Below are positions 21,155 through 31,167 of a stretch of 50,900 nucleotides of DNA, piece by piece. The translations under genes were made by a program, and so were the position numbers. This stretch comes from Seminavis robusta (taxonomy: Eukaryota; Bacillariophyta; Bacillariophyceae; Naviculales; Naviculaceae), in the NCBI GenBank assembly GCA_903772945.1, contig CAICTM010000728.1:1-50900 (forward strand). Reading direction: 5' to 3'. A model generated the notes under the pieces. The model did no database searches. It saw only the letters and a list, made by a program, of their open reading frames with translations, and was not told where the DNA came from. Positions within the stretch are counted from its first letter, which is position 1; each line of letters opens with the position of its first letter.

Positions 21155-22489
21155 ATGGCAGCGCTGTCTTCTACCGGCACCACATTGGAAATCACACTGA
21201 GCGTGGCGACGGTGGATTCTTGCCTGGATCTGATTCAAGAAGCAGCGGCCCACCAACATGTGATGAATGCCGTGGTGACTTTGGAAGGCGTCGATAATCG
21301 AGATGGCAACGGAGCCTTTTTGGGAGACGATCAAATCTTGCGTTGCTTTTCGGCCATGGCCACGCATCTGACACCACAATTGGAACACTTGCGCTTGGAA
21401 TGGAACATGGTCGCTGCCAATTTCTTTGAACTACCACCCGTCTTGTCCGTCCACGCATTGGTATTCATCGTCCAACACTTTACATCCGTCAAAAGTCTCT
21501 CGCTCTATCGGGTCAAATTGGCCGGCAATCCGGCGTCCTACGACGAACTGACCGCTGCCGTTCGACAGAATACCACCTTGAATACCATTCGCGTCGAATT
21601 CTGTGCGCCGCTGGGCAGTCCCAATTTAGATGCCGTCGTCAATTCGTGGAGTCAATTGACCGAATTACGAGAATTGGAAGTCATTGGATTTCAGGGCGAT
21701 CCAGCACGAGGATGTACGTCAACGTCACTCCGGAATCTGGGACAACCACCGCACATTCGGACCCTCAAACTTTGGGGGGGAATCTTGCAATCGGAAGATC
21801 CACAAGCCATTTCCAATCTAGCGAGAGGATTGGAGCAGACCAAATCCATTACCGACTTGGAAATTGGTCTCTTTCAATTGGATCTCCCTTCCGCTCAAGC
21901 ACTCGCCAAACTCTTGAATACCAACACGTCGCTCGATCGAATTTGGTTGGATGTCAACAATTCACTCGAACCGAAACTCATCGAACCATTGAGTCAAGCC
22001 ATGAAACAAAACACAACCATCAAATCCTTTAATCTCGTCAGCACCACCAATCACGAGGTATCCGACGATGTCCTCGAACTGTTTGTGGAAATGGCCAAAA
22101 CCAATTGCACCTTGCGACACTGTACCATTCGGGGTTGTAGCACGTTTGTATTGGGCGGTGGGGGTCCACAAGGACCACCTGTAGTGTCTCCGTCGCTGGC
22201 AGTACTGCGGGACGCATTGAAATTCTACCTCAAACTCAACCGCGTCGGACGGAAACAGTTGCTGGCCAACAGTCGATCACGCCATCGATGGCTCAGTGCT
22301 TTGATTTGTGAAGCCAATCAGACCAGTGTCATTTACTATCTCTTGCAACGCAATCCGAGCTTTATCAGTCAGTGCGTCCGACTGGGTCCCACCAAACGCA
22401 AACATGTGTTGGTGGCTACTGATGCTGCCAGTAGTATGGACGTACCGCAGAGAAAACGACCCAAGCGATGTCGTCTCGTGACGCCGTGA
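21155..22489 (+). CDS. Leucine-rich-repeat protein, LRR family copy 1
   Basis: 444 aa without signal peptide or membrane helix. About 60-330 is built of ribonuclease-inhibitor-like LRR units of about 25-30 residues (L-x-x-L-x-L). Blocks such as V-E-F-C-A-P, L-K-L-W-G-G and A-Q-A-L-A-K recur at matching places in the gene at 37776-39302. The C-terminal module L-K-L-N-R-V-G-R-K-Q-L-L followed by V-I-Y-Y-L-L-Q-R-N-P-S is also shared with that gene. A basic tail (Q-R-K-R-P-K-R) suggests nuclear import. No catalytic residues are visible; a protein-interaction role is inferred. The start at 21155 is the first ATG, 276 bp after the transposon end. Confidence 0.8.
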   Translation: MAALSSTGTTLEITLSVATVDSCLDLIQEAAAHQHVMNAVVTLEGVDNRDGNGAFLGDDQILRCFSAMATHLTPQLEHLRLEWNMVAANFFELPPVLSVHALVFIVQHFTSVKSLSLYRVKLAGNPASYDELTAAVRQNTTLNTIRVEFCAPLGSPNLDAVVNSWSQLTELRELEVIGFQGDPARGCTSTSLRNLGQPPHIRTLKLWGGILQSEDPQAISNLARGLEQTKSITDLEIGLFQLDLPSAQALAKLLNTNTSLDRIWLDVNNSLEPKLIEPLSQAMKQNTTIKSFNLVSTTNHEVSDDVLELFVEMAKTNCTLRHCTIRGCSTFVLGGGGPQGPPVVSPSLAVLRDALKFYLKLNRVGRKQLLANSRSRHRWLSALICEANQTSVIYYLLQRNPSFISQCVRLGPTKRKHVLVATDAASSMDVPQRKRPKRCRLVTP

Positions 22490-23856
22490 GCAGCCGCTTG
22501 CTCTTCTACTACTGTTTCAGTTTGTCTTTGGCAGCGGTTATAACTTATTTGCTCATTATTGTGGTGCCGGCTACTGTAACATTGTTTTGTGGTTACTGTA
22601 ACTTTTAAACGTGTCTTGAGCTGAGGCTGTATGTCAGCCATCGCGATTCCATTTTATGTTGTATCGTAGATCTTGATTGCTATGAAGTTAGATGCCACCA
22701 GCGTGTTGTCAGGCGGACACAACAACGCGCGGCAAATTCCGTACCGGTACGGTACGAGGAGTGTTGCTGTCTGATGCCACCATTGAGCCGACCTGAAAAG
22801 CAGCAGCTGTACAAACGTGGCAACAAGGGTGTTCAGCAGCCAGGACACGTCCAGCGATGATGGACAATCCATCATCAAGAGCTTGACTACAAATACATTG
22901 CTCGGCGAGCGAGCTAAGGAAACCAGCTCGCGTCGTCTGGAGTAAGCCATTTCTTTTCAGTAGAATGTTGTGAAAGTAGCATATTCAGCGGGATACTCAG
23001 CTATGGAGATGATAGAAAGGACGGCTCTTTGGCTGCTGTTGGCACAGTTCCCCCATTCAAGCCAGGACGATGGCGATGAAGTGCTTCAGTGTTGTCGCTT
23101 TGAACGCTGCAGAACGGGTGTCCCCATCCAAGCAAGGGCGGCCGACGGTGATGTAGTGCTTCACACTGTTGTCGCTTTGAACTGTGAGAAGACACAACAA
23201 CTGAGTGCTCTCACCAGCAAGTGGCCGCTACATGGTGCCCCGCCGTTTCCAATAAAGCAGCATCAGTGGTCAGCTGCGACAAGATTCGCTGAGCTGCTAC
23301 AGACCCCGCGCAACAGGCACCCACAGTACTGGATGGCGCAGTACGGTACTGCTGAAGCAGCAAGCATTGTGTTGTCTCGTCATGGCAGCCATTGTGAATT
23401 GGGTTGGGAAGGACGAAGTGCTTCACTTTTGTGGCCTTGAACGGTGCACAGGCAGCAGGCCATCCTGTCAGCAACCCGACACCTGCGAGACGATTCAACA
23501 ACGGAGTGCTCTCGCCAGTATCTGGCCCGGAGCTTCCTGGTGAAGAACACAGCAGCATCATTGGTCAGCTGCGGGTCAACAGTGACAAGATTCGTTGCAC
23601 AGCAGACCCCGCGTTGCACAGGACTGGACGACGCAGGTACTACTGATCTGATGAAGCAAGCATTGTGTCATTGCAACATGATGTGAATTGGGTTTGGAAG
23701 AAAGTTGTATTTGTTTAGTATCGTCAAGCTACCGGTAACTGCGCAAAGTGAATTGAAAAAGCCAGCTAGCTTTCACAGGACCGCTCCAAATCAAAGGGAT
23801 CGTTTCACTTCCATCGCACCACGTTTCGCTTCACTTGAGTCAGTCAACTGAACGCT
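22490..23856. other. Intergenic, mostly degenerate repeat
   Basis: 1.37 kb between LRR copy 1 and the NDUFA4-like gene. A GGTACCGGTAC-type palindrome lies at 22740-22756. From about 23040 to 23700 the sequence is a degenerate repeat (separate entry). ORFs here (up to 156 codons) follow the repeat and are not convincing genes. Confidence 0.5.
23050..23705. repeat. Degenerate tandem repeat, about 260-290 bp units
   Basis: Landmarks recur in the same order: GTGCTTCAC followed by TTGTCGCTTTGAAC or TGTGGCCTTGAAC (23156 and 23418, with a weaker copy near 23080), then GAGTGCTCTC, CATCAGTGGTCAGCTGCG or CATCATTGGTCAGCTGCG, CAGACCCCGCG, AGCAAGCATTGTGT and GTGAATTGGGTT. Later landmarks are about 290 bp apart, so the units have diverged by indels. 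No coding potential is evident. Confidence 0.7.
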
Positions 23857-24287
23857 TTAGTTTCCCCAAGTACGAATAATGGAACGGCGTTTGGTGGTGT
23901 TGATTTGAACATCATTGCAGCAGGTCAAAAAGTAAGCACTGACACCTCCAACAAGACCAACGGCGGCTCCCATGCATGCCAAGAGAGGGTATGTGGAAGG
24001 ATCCGAGAGCCAATTCTTGGAAAAGTGTCCGGGCTGCTTGCGCATGGCCAAAAAGGTAGTGGAAACCTCCGGGGTCTTGCTCGACATCATGCGGCGTTGG
24101 TTGGCCAATGTCATGCTGTAATACAAAAAAGAAATAGAACCAAATAGTTAGAATCGAAAGGAATCTAAAGAAAATCGAGAACCCTCTGCATCATTCCAAA
24201 GAAAATTTCTTCTTTTGAAGGACTGCATTGTCACCATTTTCATGGCTGATCAACTTACCGAGCGGCGGATCGGAAAGCAGAGTTCAT
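23857..24287 (-). CDS. NDUFA4/B12D-like mitochondrial respiratory subunit (2 exons)
   Basis: Exon 1, 24259-24287, supplies the ATG and nine further residues; a GTAAGT donor and TTACAG acceptor join it to exon 2, 23857-24115, restoring an Arg codon. The product is 95 aa. The N-terminus is basic and rich in Ser/Ala/Arg (a mitochondrial presequence). The motif W-L-S-D-P-S-T-Y-P-L sits just before one membrane helix, followed by N-D-V-Q-I-N-x-x-K-R and I-R. This is the layout of NDUFA4/MLRQ and plant B12D proteins, accessory subunits of complex IV/I in the inner mitochondrial membrane. The tiny first exon makes the gene easy to mis-annotate: without it no good start exists. Confidence 0.82.
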
Positions 24288-25148
24288 GGTGATGCTTTTG
24301 TTTTGGAAAATAGAAAGGAGGAAGAGTTGGTCTCTCTTGCAAATTATGGCTCTTGTGCTTTCTTTTTGGTGTTGTTGATGGATTGCATTGTTGATCTGTT
24401 GATCTTCTTCCAGCGGTTCTGCGCCGTGATGTTTTGGTTCTGTGCCAAGCGGTGTCTTTGGCTTGAACAGTTGGCTTTTGACACCAAAGATACCTTTTGG
24501 TTCGGTGTGTGGGGTATTTCTGTATGTCTTATATTCTTTTTACTCTGTTCTTTTACCCTATCTACCCCATAGATTTCCCTTCGAAGAACCTCTCCTGGTA
24601 CCGGTACGCTCGCTCGCTCTTCTTCGGAAGGTATTCGTGACAAAATCCTCATGACTGCCAATCAAAAAGATCCAAAGATCGCACACAGGCTTCTGCAGCA
24701 GATTGTTGGCAACCACAATATACCAGAGATTAACCTCATTGGGTAATTATGATTACATTGGGTAATTAGAAATGTAAACGTCGTAAAACTCAGCAAACAA
24801 GCCACCTATCGCCCATCTGTCGATACAGTATGTGTCGACATCTATGTGACAAGCATTACATAATAGTAGATGTCGACTCGATACTCAAAGACTATCGAGC
24901 GAGAAGCTGAACAAGGTGCCTTGATCGCTGTTTTCTTGTTATGGCCGCTTTTACATTTTGGTAACACCCGGTCGGAAGATGCTTTCAGTACCGGTTGCCT
25001 AATTCCATTTGAAGTCCTTAATTATTTGCCTCACAATTTGAGACTTGCTGCCACGGCGAAAATCCTTCGATTTCAGTCAAACCGCGAACGATCCATCCAT
25101 CAACTCCCACATTTGGTCTATCCACAAAGCTAGGAGATAACATAGGCA
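24288..25148. other. Intergenic with repeats
   Basis: 861 bp with no supported gene; a 114-codon hydrophobic ORF at 24228-24572 (+) is antisense to the NDUFA4-like first exon. It holds a GGTACCGGTACG motif (24597-24608), a CATTGGGTAATTA direct repeat (about 24737 and 24756) and a long inverted repeat at 24833-24876. Confidence 0.5.
24833..24876. repeat. Perfect 11-bp inverted repeat
   Basis: GTCGACATCTA (24833-24843) and TAGATGTCGAC (24866-24876) form perfect arms around a 22-bp loop. A TCGATAC heptamer lies outside each arm as a direct repeat. No gene is attached; a foldback transposon remnant is possible. Confidence 0.8.
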
Positions 25149-25785
25149 ATGGGCTCTCCCAACCGGAAGAAGGCCCGCAAAGCCAAGACGAAGGAGGGAT
25201 CCAACCGGCCTATCACTTACAGCAAGATCGGGCTTGACCGTTAGACGCGGCATTGATAACGCTGGAAGAGAAAGCAGCAACGAATGGTGGCCGTCGACCT
25301 GCTGGAGCCTTGGCAGAGATGGTGAAATACCTTCGAACATCATCGACTTATTGCGCTAATGTGACAAAGGATACCATTAACAATCATCAAAAGAAGCGGA
25401 TGAAACAAAAGCGCGACGCGGCAGAAGACACGACGGCCAATGCCAATGCGCCGGAAGCGCCGGAAGCCGACTCGATGGAAGCGACGGTAGTCAACCGTGG
25501 AGGACGTCCGAAGGGAACCACAATACTGGCGAAACGAACCAAAGAAGAGAATCTTGCTAATGCCAAAGATTGGGTTGCTACGAAATATTTGGAAGCCCAA
25601 AACAATGCTGCTGGTCGCGTCAAAAAAGGAACGCTGGACGCACTCATCCATCAAGCCGAAATAGAATTCAATCTGCAGGATGGCGACGTCATACGGTTAC
25701 GTCTAAACTCAGTCATGCCAAACTAGACGGACAGTCAAAAAGTGGTTCAGTCAAAAGCTATATTCCATGCCGGCAGGGTTGATCA
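25149..25785 (+). pseudogene. Decayed transposon-related gene (K/R-rich, G-G-R-P-K-G-T-T motif)
   Basis: An ATG at 25149 opens a basic frame that stops at about 25240. The following frame, 25253-25726, continues the sense if one base is missing near 25239-25243, giving a joined L-D-A-A-L-I-T-L-E-E reading. The 157-codon part has a G-G-R-R-P-A-G-A segment, a helical N-N-H-Q-K-K-R-M region and G-G-R-P-K-G-T-T. It ends in L-x-x-G-D-V-I-R-L-R-L-N-S-V-M-P-N before a stop, with traces beyond. From memory, similar N-terminal parts occur in repetitive diatom genes next to DDE endonuclease domains; no such domain follows here. I infer a truncated transposon gene broken by frameshift. Confidence 0.55.
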
Positions 25786-26002
25786 AGAAAGTCATTTCAC
25801 CTCCGGTCAAAAGCATATGGACTTAAGCACGGTACTCAAGGCAAAGGGAAGGCTAGGCCATTCGGCCTGTGTTTGGCGCGCTCATGGTAGACAGTAAGCA
25901 ATACACAGTAACATACTAGTAGTGTGGCTAACAGTTCCATTTCACATATTGTTGCTCGGATCAGCAAAGGAGCTCATTGACACCAACACCAAAGCTTTGA
26001 CC
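25786..26002. other. Spacer upstream of the Crypton
   Basis: Short spacer between the decayed gene and the recombinase start. The Crypton left end should be here or within the preceding kilobase, but no terminal repeat is visible. Confidence 0.4.
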
Positions 26003-28597
26003 ATGACAAGCCGATTGATTGCAAACAGGCTGAAGACTCCTCCACGGAGGTTTACAGTGCAACAGTACACTACCTCTCCTGGTGGCACTAGGACTGCCCA
26101 TGTTTCAATTCGTTCGCCCAATGAGGTTGCATTGAACAGCAACTTGGAGCAGTCTGTATTGGAGATGAGGGAGGAGCTGCGACCAACCAACACACAAAAG
26201 GCACAAGATCCCAAAGTTTGCGAGTTCTTTGAATACTGTGACCATGCTTATGCGGAGGATCTCTACAGGTATACATTGACATATGAAAAAGTATACAGAT
26301 TTTTCTATTATCTTGCATTTCGCGAGCAAAAGCCCAAGGGAGTCACCAAGGAGCAGAGGGCACTACCAGAGGAACAGCGCACTCACTTCAATGCTGAGGA
26401 ATACGACAAAATTGTGGATCCTAAGAAGGATACTGCGGCATGGAGACTGACACGACCAGCCCCTGAAAAGCCCATCAGCCCATCTGTTTTCACTGCGTAC
26501 AAAGCTGTGATTAGAAAAATCTACAAAGTTCAGATATCAAAGCGAGTGCTTGGTCTAGCATGGGATCTACTATGGCAAGAGCCTTTAGAGGAGCTATGCA
26601 AACATGTCAAAGAGAGGAAGCCAATGAATGACAAGAAAAATTACAAGGAAAAGGTGGATGGAGAGTTTTCGCCCTACATGATCGTGGAGCACTATTCATC
26701 CATGGAGGAGTTAATGTGGCGAGATAGCCAGCATGCAGTGGGCTTTCGGTCAGTTGCATGCTCTCTCAGACACCGGTATTGTCTGCTTCACTTGACAACA
26801 GGTGTCCTTCGCTGTGAGAGCTTGCATCGAGCAGAGTTCAGCGACTTTTGGGGCCTGAAGATGCCAAAGTCTGACAACGATGTTCATGCTCCATTTGTTA
26901 TGGTCAATCAAATCCCCATTGGGAAAACAACACATGGCAAAAAACAGTATGGAAGAGCCACATGCCACAAGAATGTTAACCATTGCTGCATTGGCGCATT
27001 TGCCTTCATGACCCAGTATCGCTTTCATTGTACTGGAGAGTTTCAGCATTTTACTGTGGATGACTGGTTGGACAATTCCAAGTGGTTTGACATTAAGATA
27101 CTGGCAGATGTGGCTTGCCAGGACACTACAAAAGAGATGCGGAATGACTCTTATGCTAAGAAGGTTAAGTCAATGCTGGATCGCCTGAATCTTTGTTGCA
27201 GCAAGATCTTACACCTTGGCAGACGTCTTGGTGCTCGCTTATTGGAGTTTCTTAATGAGGAAGCAGAAGCTATTCGCCAAATGGGACAGTGGAACAATGG
27301 CTGTTTCGACAATTCCTACAGTTCCAAGCTACCCATGGGTCCCATCCGTGCAGCAGCTGGCTTTACAGGAGGTAAAAAGGGTGTGTACTTCAACACTCGG
27401 ACATCTGTAATTCCCCCAGAAGAGCTCCTTGTTCAAACACCAATTGGACGATGGTGCTATGCTGCGTACGATGCTGTTTGCAAGGCTGCTGAGAAAGGCA
27501 AGAACATGACAGCCATCACGGTGTTGGCCTTCTTCTGTGAGCTTAACACCATCTTCTTGCAAGATGCCGCAGCCATGATGCTGGAGAGTCCAGACAGAGC
27601 AGATCATCCAATGTTTGAGGAGTTGTCTGTATTCCAATCTGACGAATTTGCTGTACGTACTACCATTGATAGTTGTACTGACGCCCTCACATTTTCTAAC
27701 TGTACTGCTACTACTTTTACATGTTTCTAGGACTACAAAGAAAAGATGCGATTGGCTATGGAACAAGAAAATGATCCCTTTGATGCCAGCATTGAACGCC
27801 TTTTGCCTGGTCTGCATCAGTGGCACACAGCCAACAATCAAGCAGTCGGTTTGCTTGGAGAAAAGATGGACTCCATTGCATCTGTTTTGTCAGAGGGGAT
27901 CAAAGCACTTGTCGCCCACACAGAAAGAGCAGAGATGACCCGAGTGGAACAAGACAAAAGGCTTGCATCTTTACTGGAAGTTGGTTCTCGTGTATTAAGA
28001 GGAGAGGAAGTGTCTGCATTAGAAGAACACGTTGAGGGAACCAGAGCTTTTCTACCAGAGCTTATGGATTTAAATGACAACGATTTAGATGATGACAACA
28101 GTCCAGCTGGTGCAATTGACATGACCTTTGAAGAAGAACCAGTGTTAACTGGCGAGTCACCTCCGCGAATTCAAACTGTACAGGCAATTACAACTACAAC
28201 ACCTGGAACAGTGTCACCAACTCCAGCAGTACCCAACGAACGATTCTATTTACAACCCAAGCACCAAGCTCTATCATCTCTGATGGAGGAGTGGTGTGGT
28301 GTTGGAGACTTCCCATGTCCTCTTGGTGGTGTGGAAGGGCGCAACATGAAGTATGGCAAGAAGTGGCGATCTCACCTGACTGCGAGCCAAAAACAGCACT
28401 ACTCCAGGACAGAGCGAGTAGTCAAGGGCATTCGAAAGTTTGCACAGCAGCACAATATGGAGGATTTTGTTGCATGCACAACACTCCAAAAGGACTACAA
28501 GGAAACGTGCAAGTGCTCTGTGGCAAACATGATTAACTACTTTATTGAAAGGGGCCTTCTCGAGAAAGGCAAGTCCAGAGGACGTACAAAAAAGTAG
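26003..28597 (+). CDS. Crypton tyrosine recombinase with GCR1_C DNA-binding domain (2 exons)
   Basis: The ATG at 26003 is preferred; an in-frame ATG at 25922 adds 27 residues. Exon 1 runs to 27652 and exon 2 from 27731 to 28597, a phase-0 intron with GTACGT..CTAG, total about 838 aa. Residues 70-200 look like the core-binding helices. The catalytic set is R270 (L-R-C-E-S-L), H404-L-G-R407, a Trp in G-Q-W-N-N where the second H/W stands, and nucleophile Y439 (N-S-Y-S-S-K-L-P). The C-terminal exon has a helical linker, an acidic stretch, then a GCR1_C-like domain (L-M-E-E-W, G-K-K-W-R-S-H-L, S-R-T-E-R-V-V-K) and a basic tail. Cryptons are DNA transposons that move by recombination through a circle, leaving no inverted repeats. 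The frame is intact, so it may be an active or domesticated recombinase. Confidence 0.9.
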
Positions 28598-29193
28598 AAG
28601 TAGAATAACAGCAATAACAAAGTAGCACATCCATTCAAAGTCTCTACGGTGCTTTGCAGCTTTGCAGCAGCGATAGTGCTGCAGTGTCAACTTTAGAGTG
28701 TTGCTGTAAAATAGTGTTGCTGTAAAATAGGTGCGTGACCTTGAAGTTGTCTTGGTAAAAAGTGAGAAGATGTATTCCGAGTCAGTCACTGTAAAAGATG
28801 CATGCTTCTTTTTTTAGTACCAGTTGCCAAATCAAAGCGAACCCCTAGGGTTCACTAGGTTGATGATGAGATGATGAGCCGTTGAGGTTCGCAAGCTCAT
28901 CAAAAATGATGAGTTGAGCCCATCATTTTGATGAGTTTGAAATTCGCCATGCAGTTTTGAGTTTGGCCTCTCTGGATAGCTCGCATGTAGAAACCCTACC
29001 AGGAAAATAGACTTCCACCGAAGTCAAAACCAAAACTGGAGTCAAAATCCAACTTTGACTCACTGGATGGAAGCATGCACAAGCCCCGTCAAAGGACGAT
29101 CCTACGAAGAACAGACTGTACTAATATCAACATATTATTATTATTACCAAGCCACCACACAGACGACACCCACACAACCACAACCAAACGACG
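28598..29193. other. Intergenic with short repeats and a hairpin
   Basis: 596 bp between the Crypton and the THOC7-like gene. A 16-bp unit (AGTGTTGCTGTAAAAT) is repeated exactly in tandem at 28697-28728. TGATGAG repeats begin near 28860 and lead into the hairpin at 28896-28935. The Crypton right end probably lies here. Confidence 0.5.
28896..28935. repeat. Long inverted repeat (15-16 bp arms)
   Basis: CTCATCAAAAATGATG and CATCATTTTGATGAG pair with a single-base bulge around a 9-base loop. Each arm is itself close to palindromic (CTCATC..GATGAG), so alternative folds exist. It sits about 300 bp after the Crypton gene. Confidence 0.8.
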
Positions 29194-30006
29194 ATGAGCA
29201 GCACTGCCAACGCCAACGCTACCGCTACCGCTACCAGCAAACCACCTCCTCTGAGCCATGAGACGATTCAAAAGCGACTACTGACTGGTTGCAGCTCCAA
29301 AGGCGGCGCCCGAGGCTCCTTGACGCGGTGTGCGGCCAAATTGGGAGCGCTCCATGCCAAACTGTCCGCCCAAGGAGGATCCACCGATCAAGAAATTTTG
29401 ACCGTCAAGGACGACCTCAAACGCGAAATTCGGCTCTTTCAAGTGGAAATGCGCAAAATGATTGTCATGATTCAAAGTGCCGAAACGGAATTGAGTCATG
29501 TCCAAGAACAATATGGCGTCTGCACGACACTCGTTACACGCAAGCAAACGGAGCTACAACAGCTGCGACAACAAGCCACCAAAGTGGCACGAACCCGCAG
29601 TTGTTGGCAAGAATACGAAACACTCGCAAAGTTGGCACGACAACGCAGTCCACGACGCGTCTTGAAAGCCAAATTGGAAAAGTCCAATGCCGATTTGCAG
29701 AAAACCAAGAAACAACTCTACGAAACGGCGGCCGAATCCAAAGTACGAGAAAAACAATTCCATTTGCTCATTCAATGTATGCTCGATTTGAAACGATCGT
29801 TGGGAGAAACCGTCGAAATACCACCTCCACCCAAAGAAGAAGAAACTGCCAAAAAGGAAGAACCGACCAAACAGGAAGACGCAAAAAAGGAAGAAGAAGA
29901 AGAAGCTACTCCCAAGAAAAACGAGGAAGCCACCAAAAAAGCGGGGAGTGACACGCAACCCATGCAAGTGGAAGAGGAGGACGATCTCTATGGTGGGTTG
30001 CCGTAG
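29194..30006 (+). CDS. THOC7: THO complex subunit 7-like coiled-coil protein
   Basis: 270 aa. The N-terminus after a Thr/Ala-rich start reads H-E-T-I-Q-K-R-L-L, the family's opening motif. A long coiled coil spans about 50-205 and contains Y-E-T-L-A-K-L-A-R-Q-R-S-P-R-R, matching the THOC7 signature (Y-x-x-L-A-K-x-I-x-x-x-P-x-R). The C-terminus (about 208-262) is a highly charged Lys/Glu tail ending in E-E-E-D-D-L-Y-G-G-L-P. THO couples transcription to mRNA export in the nucleus, and THOC7 pairs with THOC5. Length is somewhat above the usual 200-240 aa because of the tail. No intron. Another coiled-coil protein cannot be excluded from sequence alone. Confidence 0.7.
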   Translation: MSSTANANATATATSKPPPLSHETIQKRLLTGCSSKGGARGSLTRCAAKLGALHAKLSAQGGSTDQEILTVKDDLKREIRLFQVEMRKMIVMIQSAETELSHVQEQYGVCTTLVTRKQTELQQLRQQATKVARTRSCWQEYETLAKLARQRSPRRVLKAKLEKSNADLQKTKKQLYETAAESKVREKQFHLLIQCMLDLKRSLGETVEIPPPPKEEETAKKEEPTKQEDAKKEEEEEATPKKNEEATKKAGSDTQPMQVEEEDDLYGGLP

Positions 30007-31167
30007 AACTAAAGAGAGAGTGGCAGGCATTTATTTGTCGGACCTTTGATTCTGGTTTCGTCGTGGGAGTGGTACTGTGTCTCAACTAGCTAGCTTGCGA
30101 AGATATTTGTATTGTTATAGTGCTATCGATTTGATTAGTACTGATACTGTTTCTAATCGTCCGGGTAGAGGAGGTCTGGACGCTTCAATTCTAGCTCGGA
30201 AAGACGATTAGGAATATGCCAAAGAAGGATTGCGAGGGCATGAAACGCTTCGTTTGGAGATGTATGGCTGCCTTCATCGACTGAACCAAATGGAAATCCT
30301 ACCGGTACATCGTACAAGTAGTAAGGTAGTCGGATTCCATTACCTCCAATCTCGAAACAACCGAAACAATAGCAGGAAAACCCAACTGATTGCTCATTTG
30401 ATTTTTTCTTGCTAAGATACAGTCGTAGCAATGTACCGGTAGGAAGGTAGTCGGATTCCAGTTTTCTATAAGCTCGAAAAGCAGGATTACCCAACCGGGC
30501 ACATCATATGATTTTTCTTGCTAAGATAGCAATGTCCTTGGCCACTCCAGGTCATCAGGGCAACCATTGACACGACACCAACCCGCAATCTTCCAATGTT
30601 CTCCTTTTTCTGCTGAAGATTGTGACTCGAATACAACCCATGGGCTAGCATCATTTCTGGAGGCCCACTTGAGGATTTCATAATGTGGTGTCTTGCAGGC
30701 TGCCCAATGACAAGATGGACGTCTATCCCTGGGGCAACCCGCCCCCACACCAGTGCCCATCATGCATCATGTCATGCTCGCAACCATTGTCAAGAGCCCA
30801 GCACGTTAGAGCCTCCAAATGTCCAATGATGCAGCACCAAAGCATGTGCTCTCATCCCTCTACTAGCTAGTCGGGTACTCGAGTAGTAGGTACAGCACCG
30901 TGGTACTGGTACAACGGTACGCAACCGCGCCTTGCCCTCCAGCACAAGAATCCATCCACCGACGCGAAAAAGGGAACTACAAAGGTCATCAATGCCAGTC
31001 CAGGGACCTTCAACCGTGCTTCGACAGGGAACATGGTACCGGTATCGCGCCTCATTTTCTTCTTTGTCGATGGTCACCGGTACATGTACCACAACATCCT
31101 GCACTGACCACAGAATATCAAAGATTGGAAGCAACCAACGAAGTTCGAAGAAAGCAACAATCGCACC
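30007..31167. other. Intergenic with a local duplication
   Basis: 1.16 kb without a supported gene. Contains the duplicated unit at 30323-30530 and GGTACC/ACCGGT motifs at about 30299, 30433, 30902 and 31034. The last stretch is the promoter of the cyclase gene. Confidence 0.5.
30323..30530. repeat. Two-copy tandem repeat, about 110-120 bp
   Basis: AAGGTAGTCGGATTCCA occurs at 30323 and 30445; TGATTTTTTCTTGCTAAGATA (second copy one T shorter) occurs near 30399 and 30509. CTCGAAA and CCCAAC blocks lie between in both copies. This is a diverged tandem duplication of non-coding DNA. Confidence 0.75.

Noticed and set aside
22970..23440. 156-codon plus ORF
   Set aside because: It is produced by the degenerate repeat; the repeat units are not kept in one frame.
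24228..24572. Hydrophobic 114-codon plus ORF resembling a membrane protein
   Set aside because: It overlaps the antisense of the NDUFA4-like first exon, and its hydrophobicity follows from T-rich DNA.
28274..28789. 171-codon Cys-rich minus ORF
   Set aside because: Antisense to the GCR1_C exon of the Crypton.
29554..30030. Phe-rich 158-codon minus ORF
   Set aside because: Antisense of the Lys/Glu tail of the THOC7-like gene.
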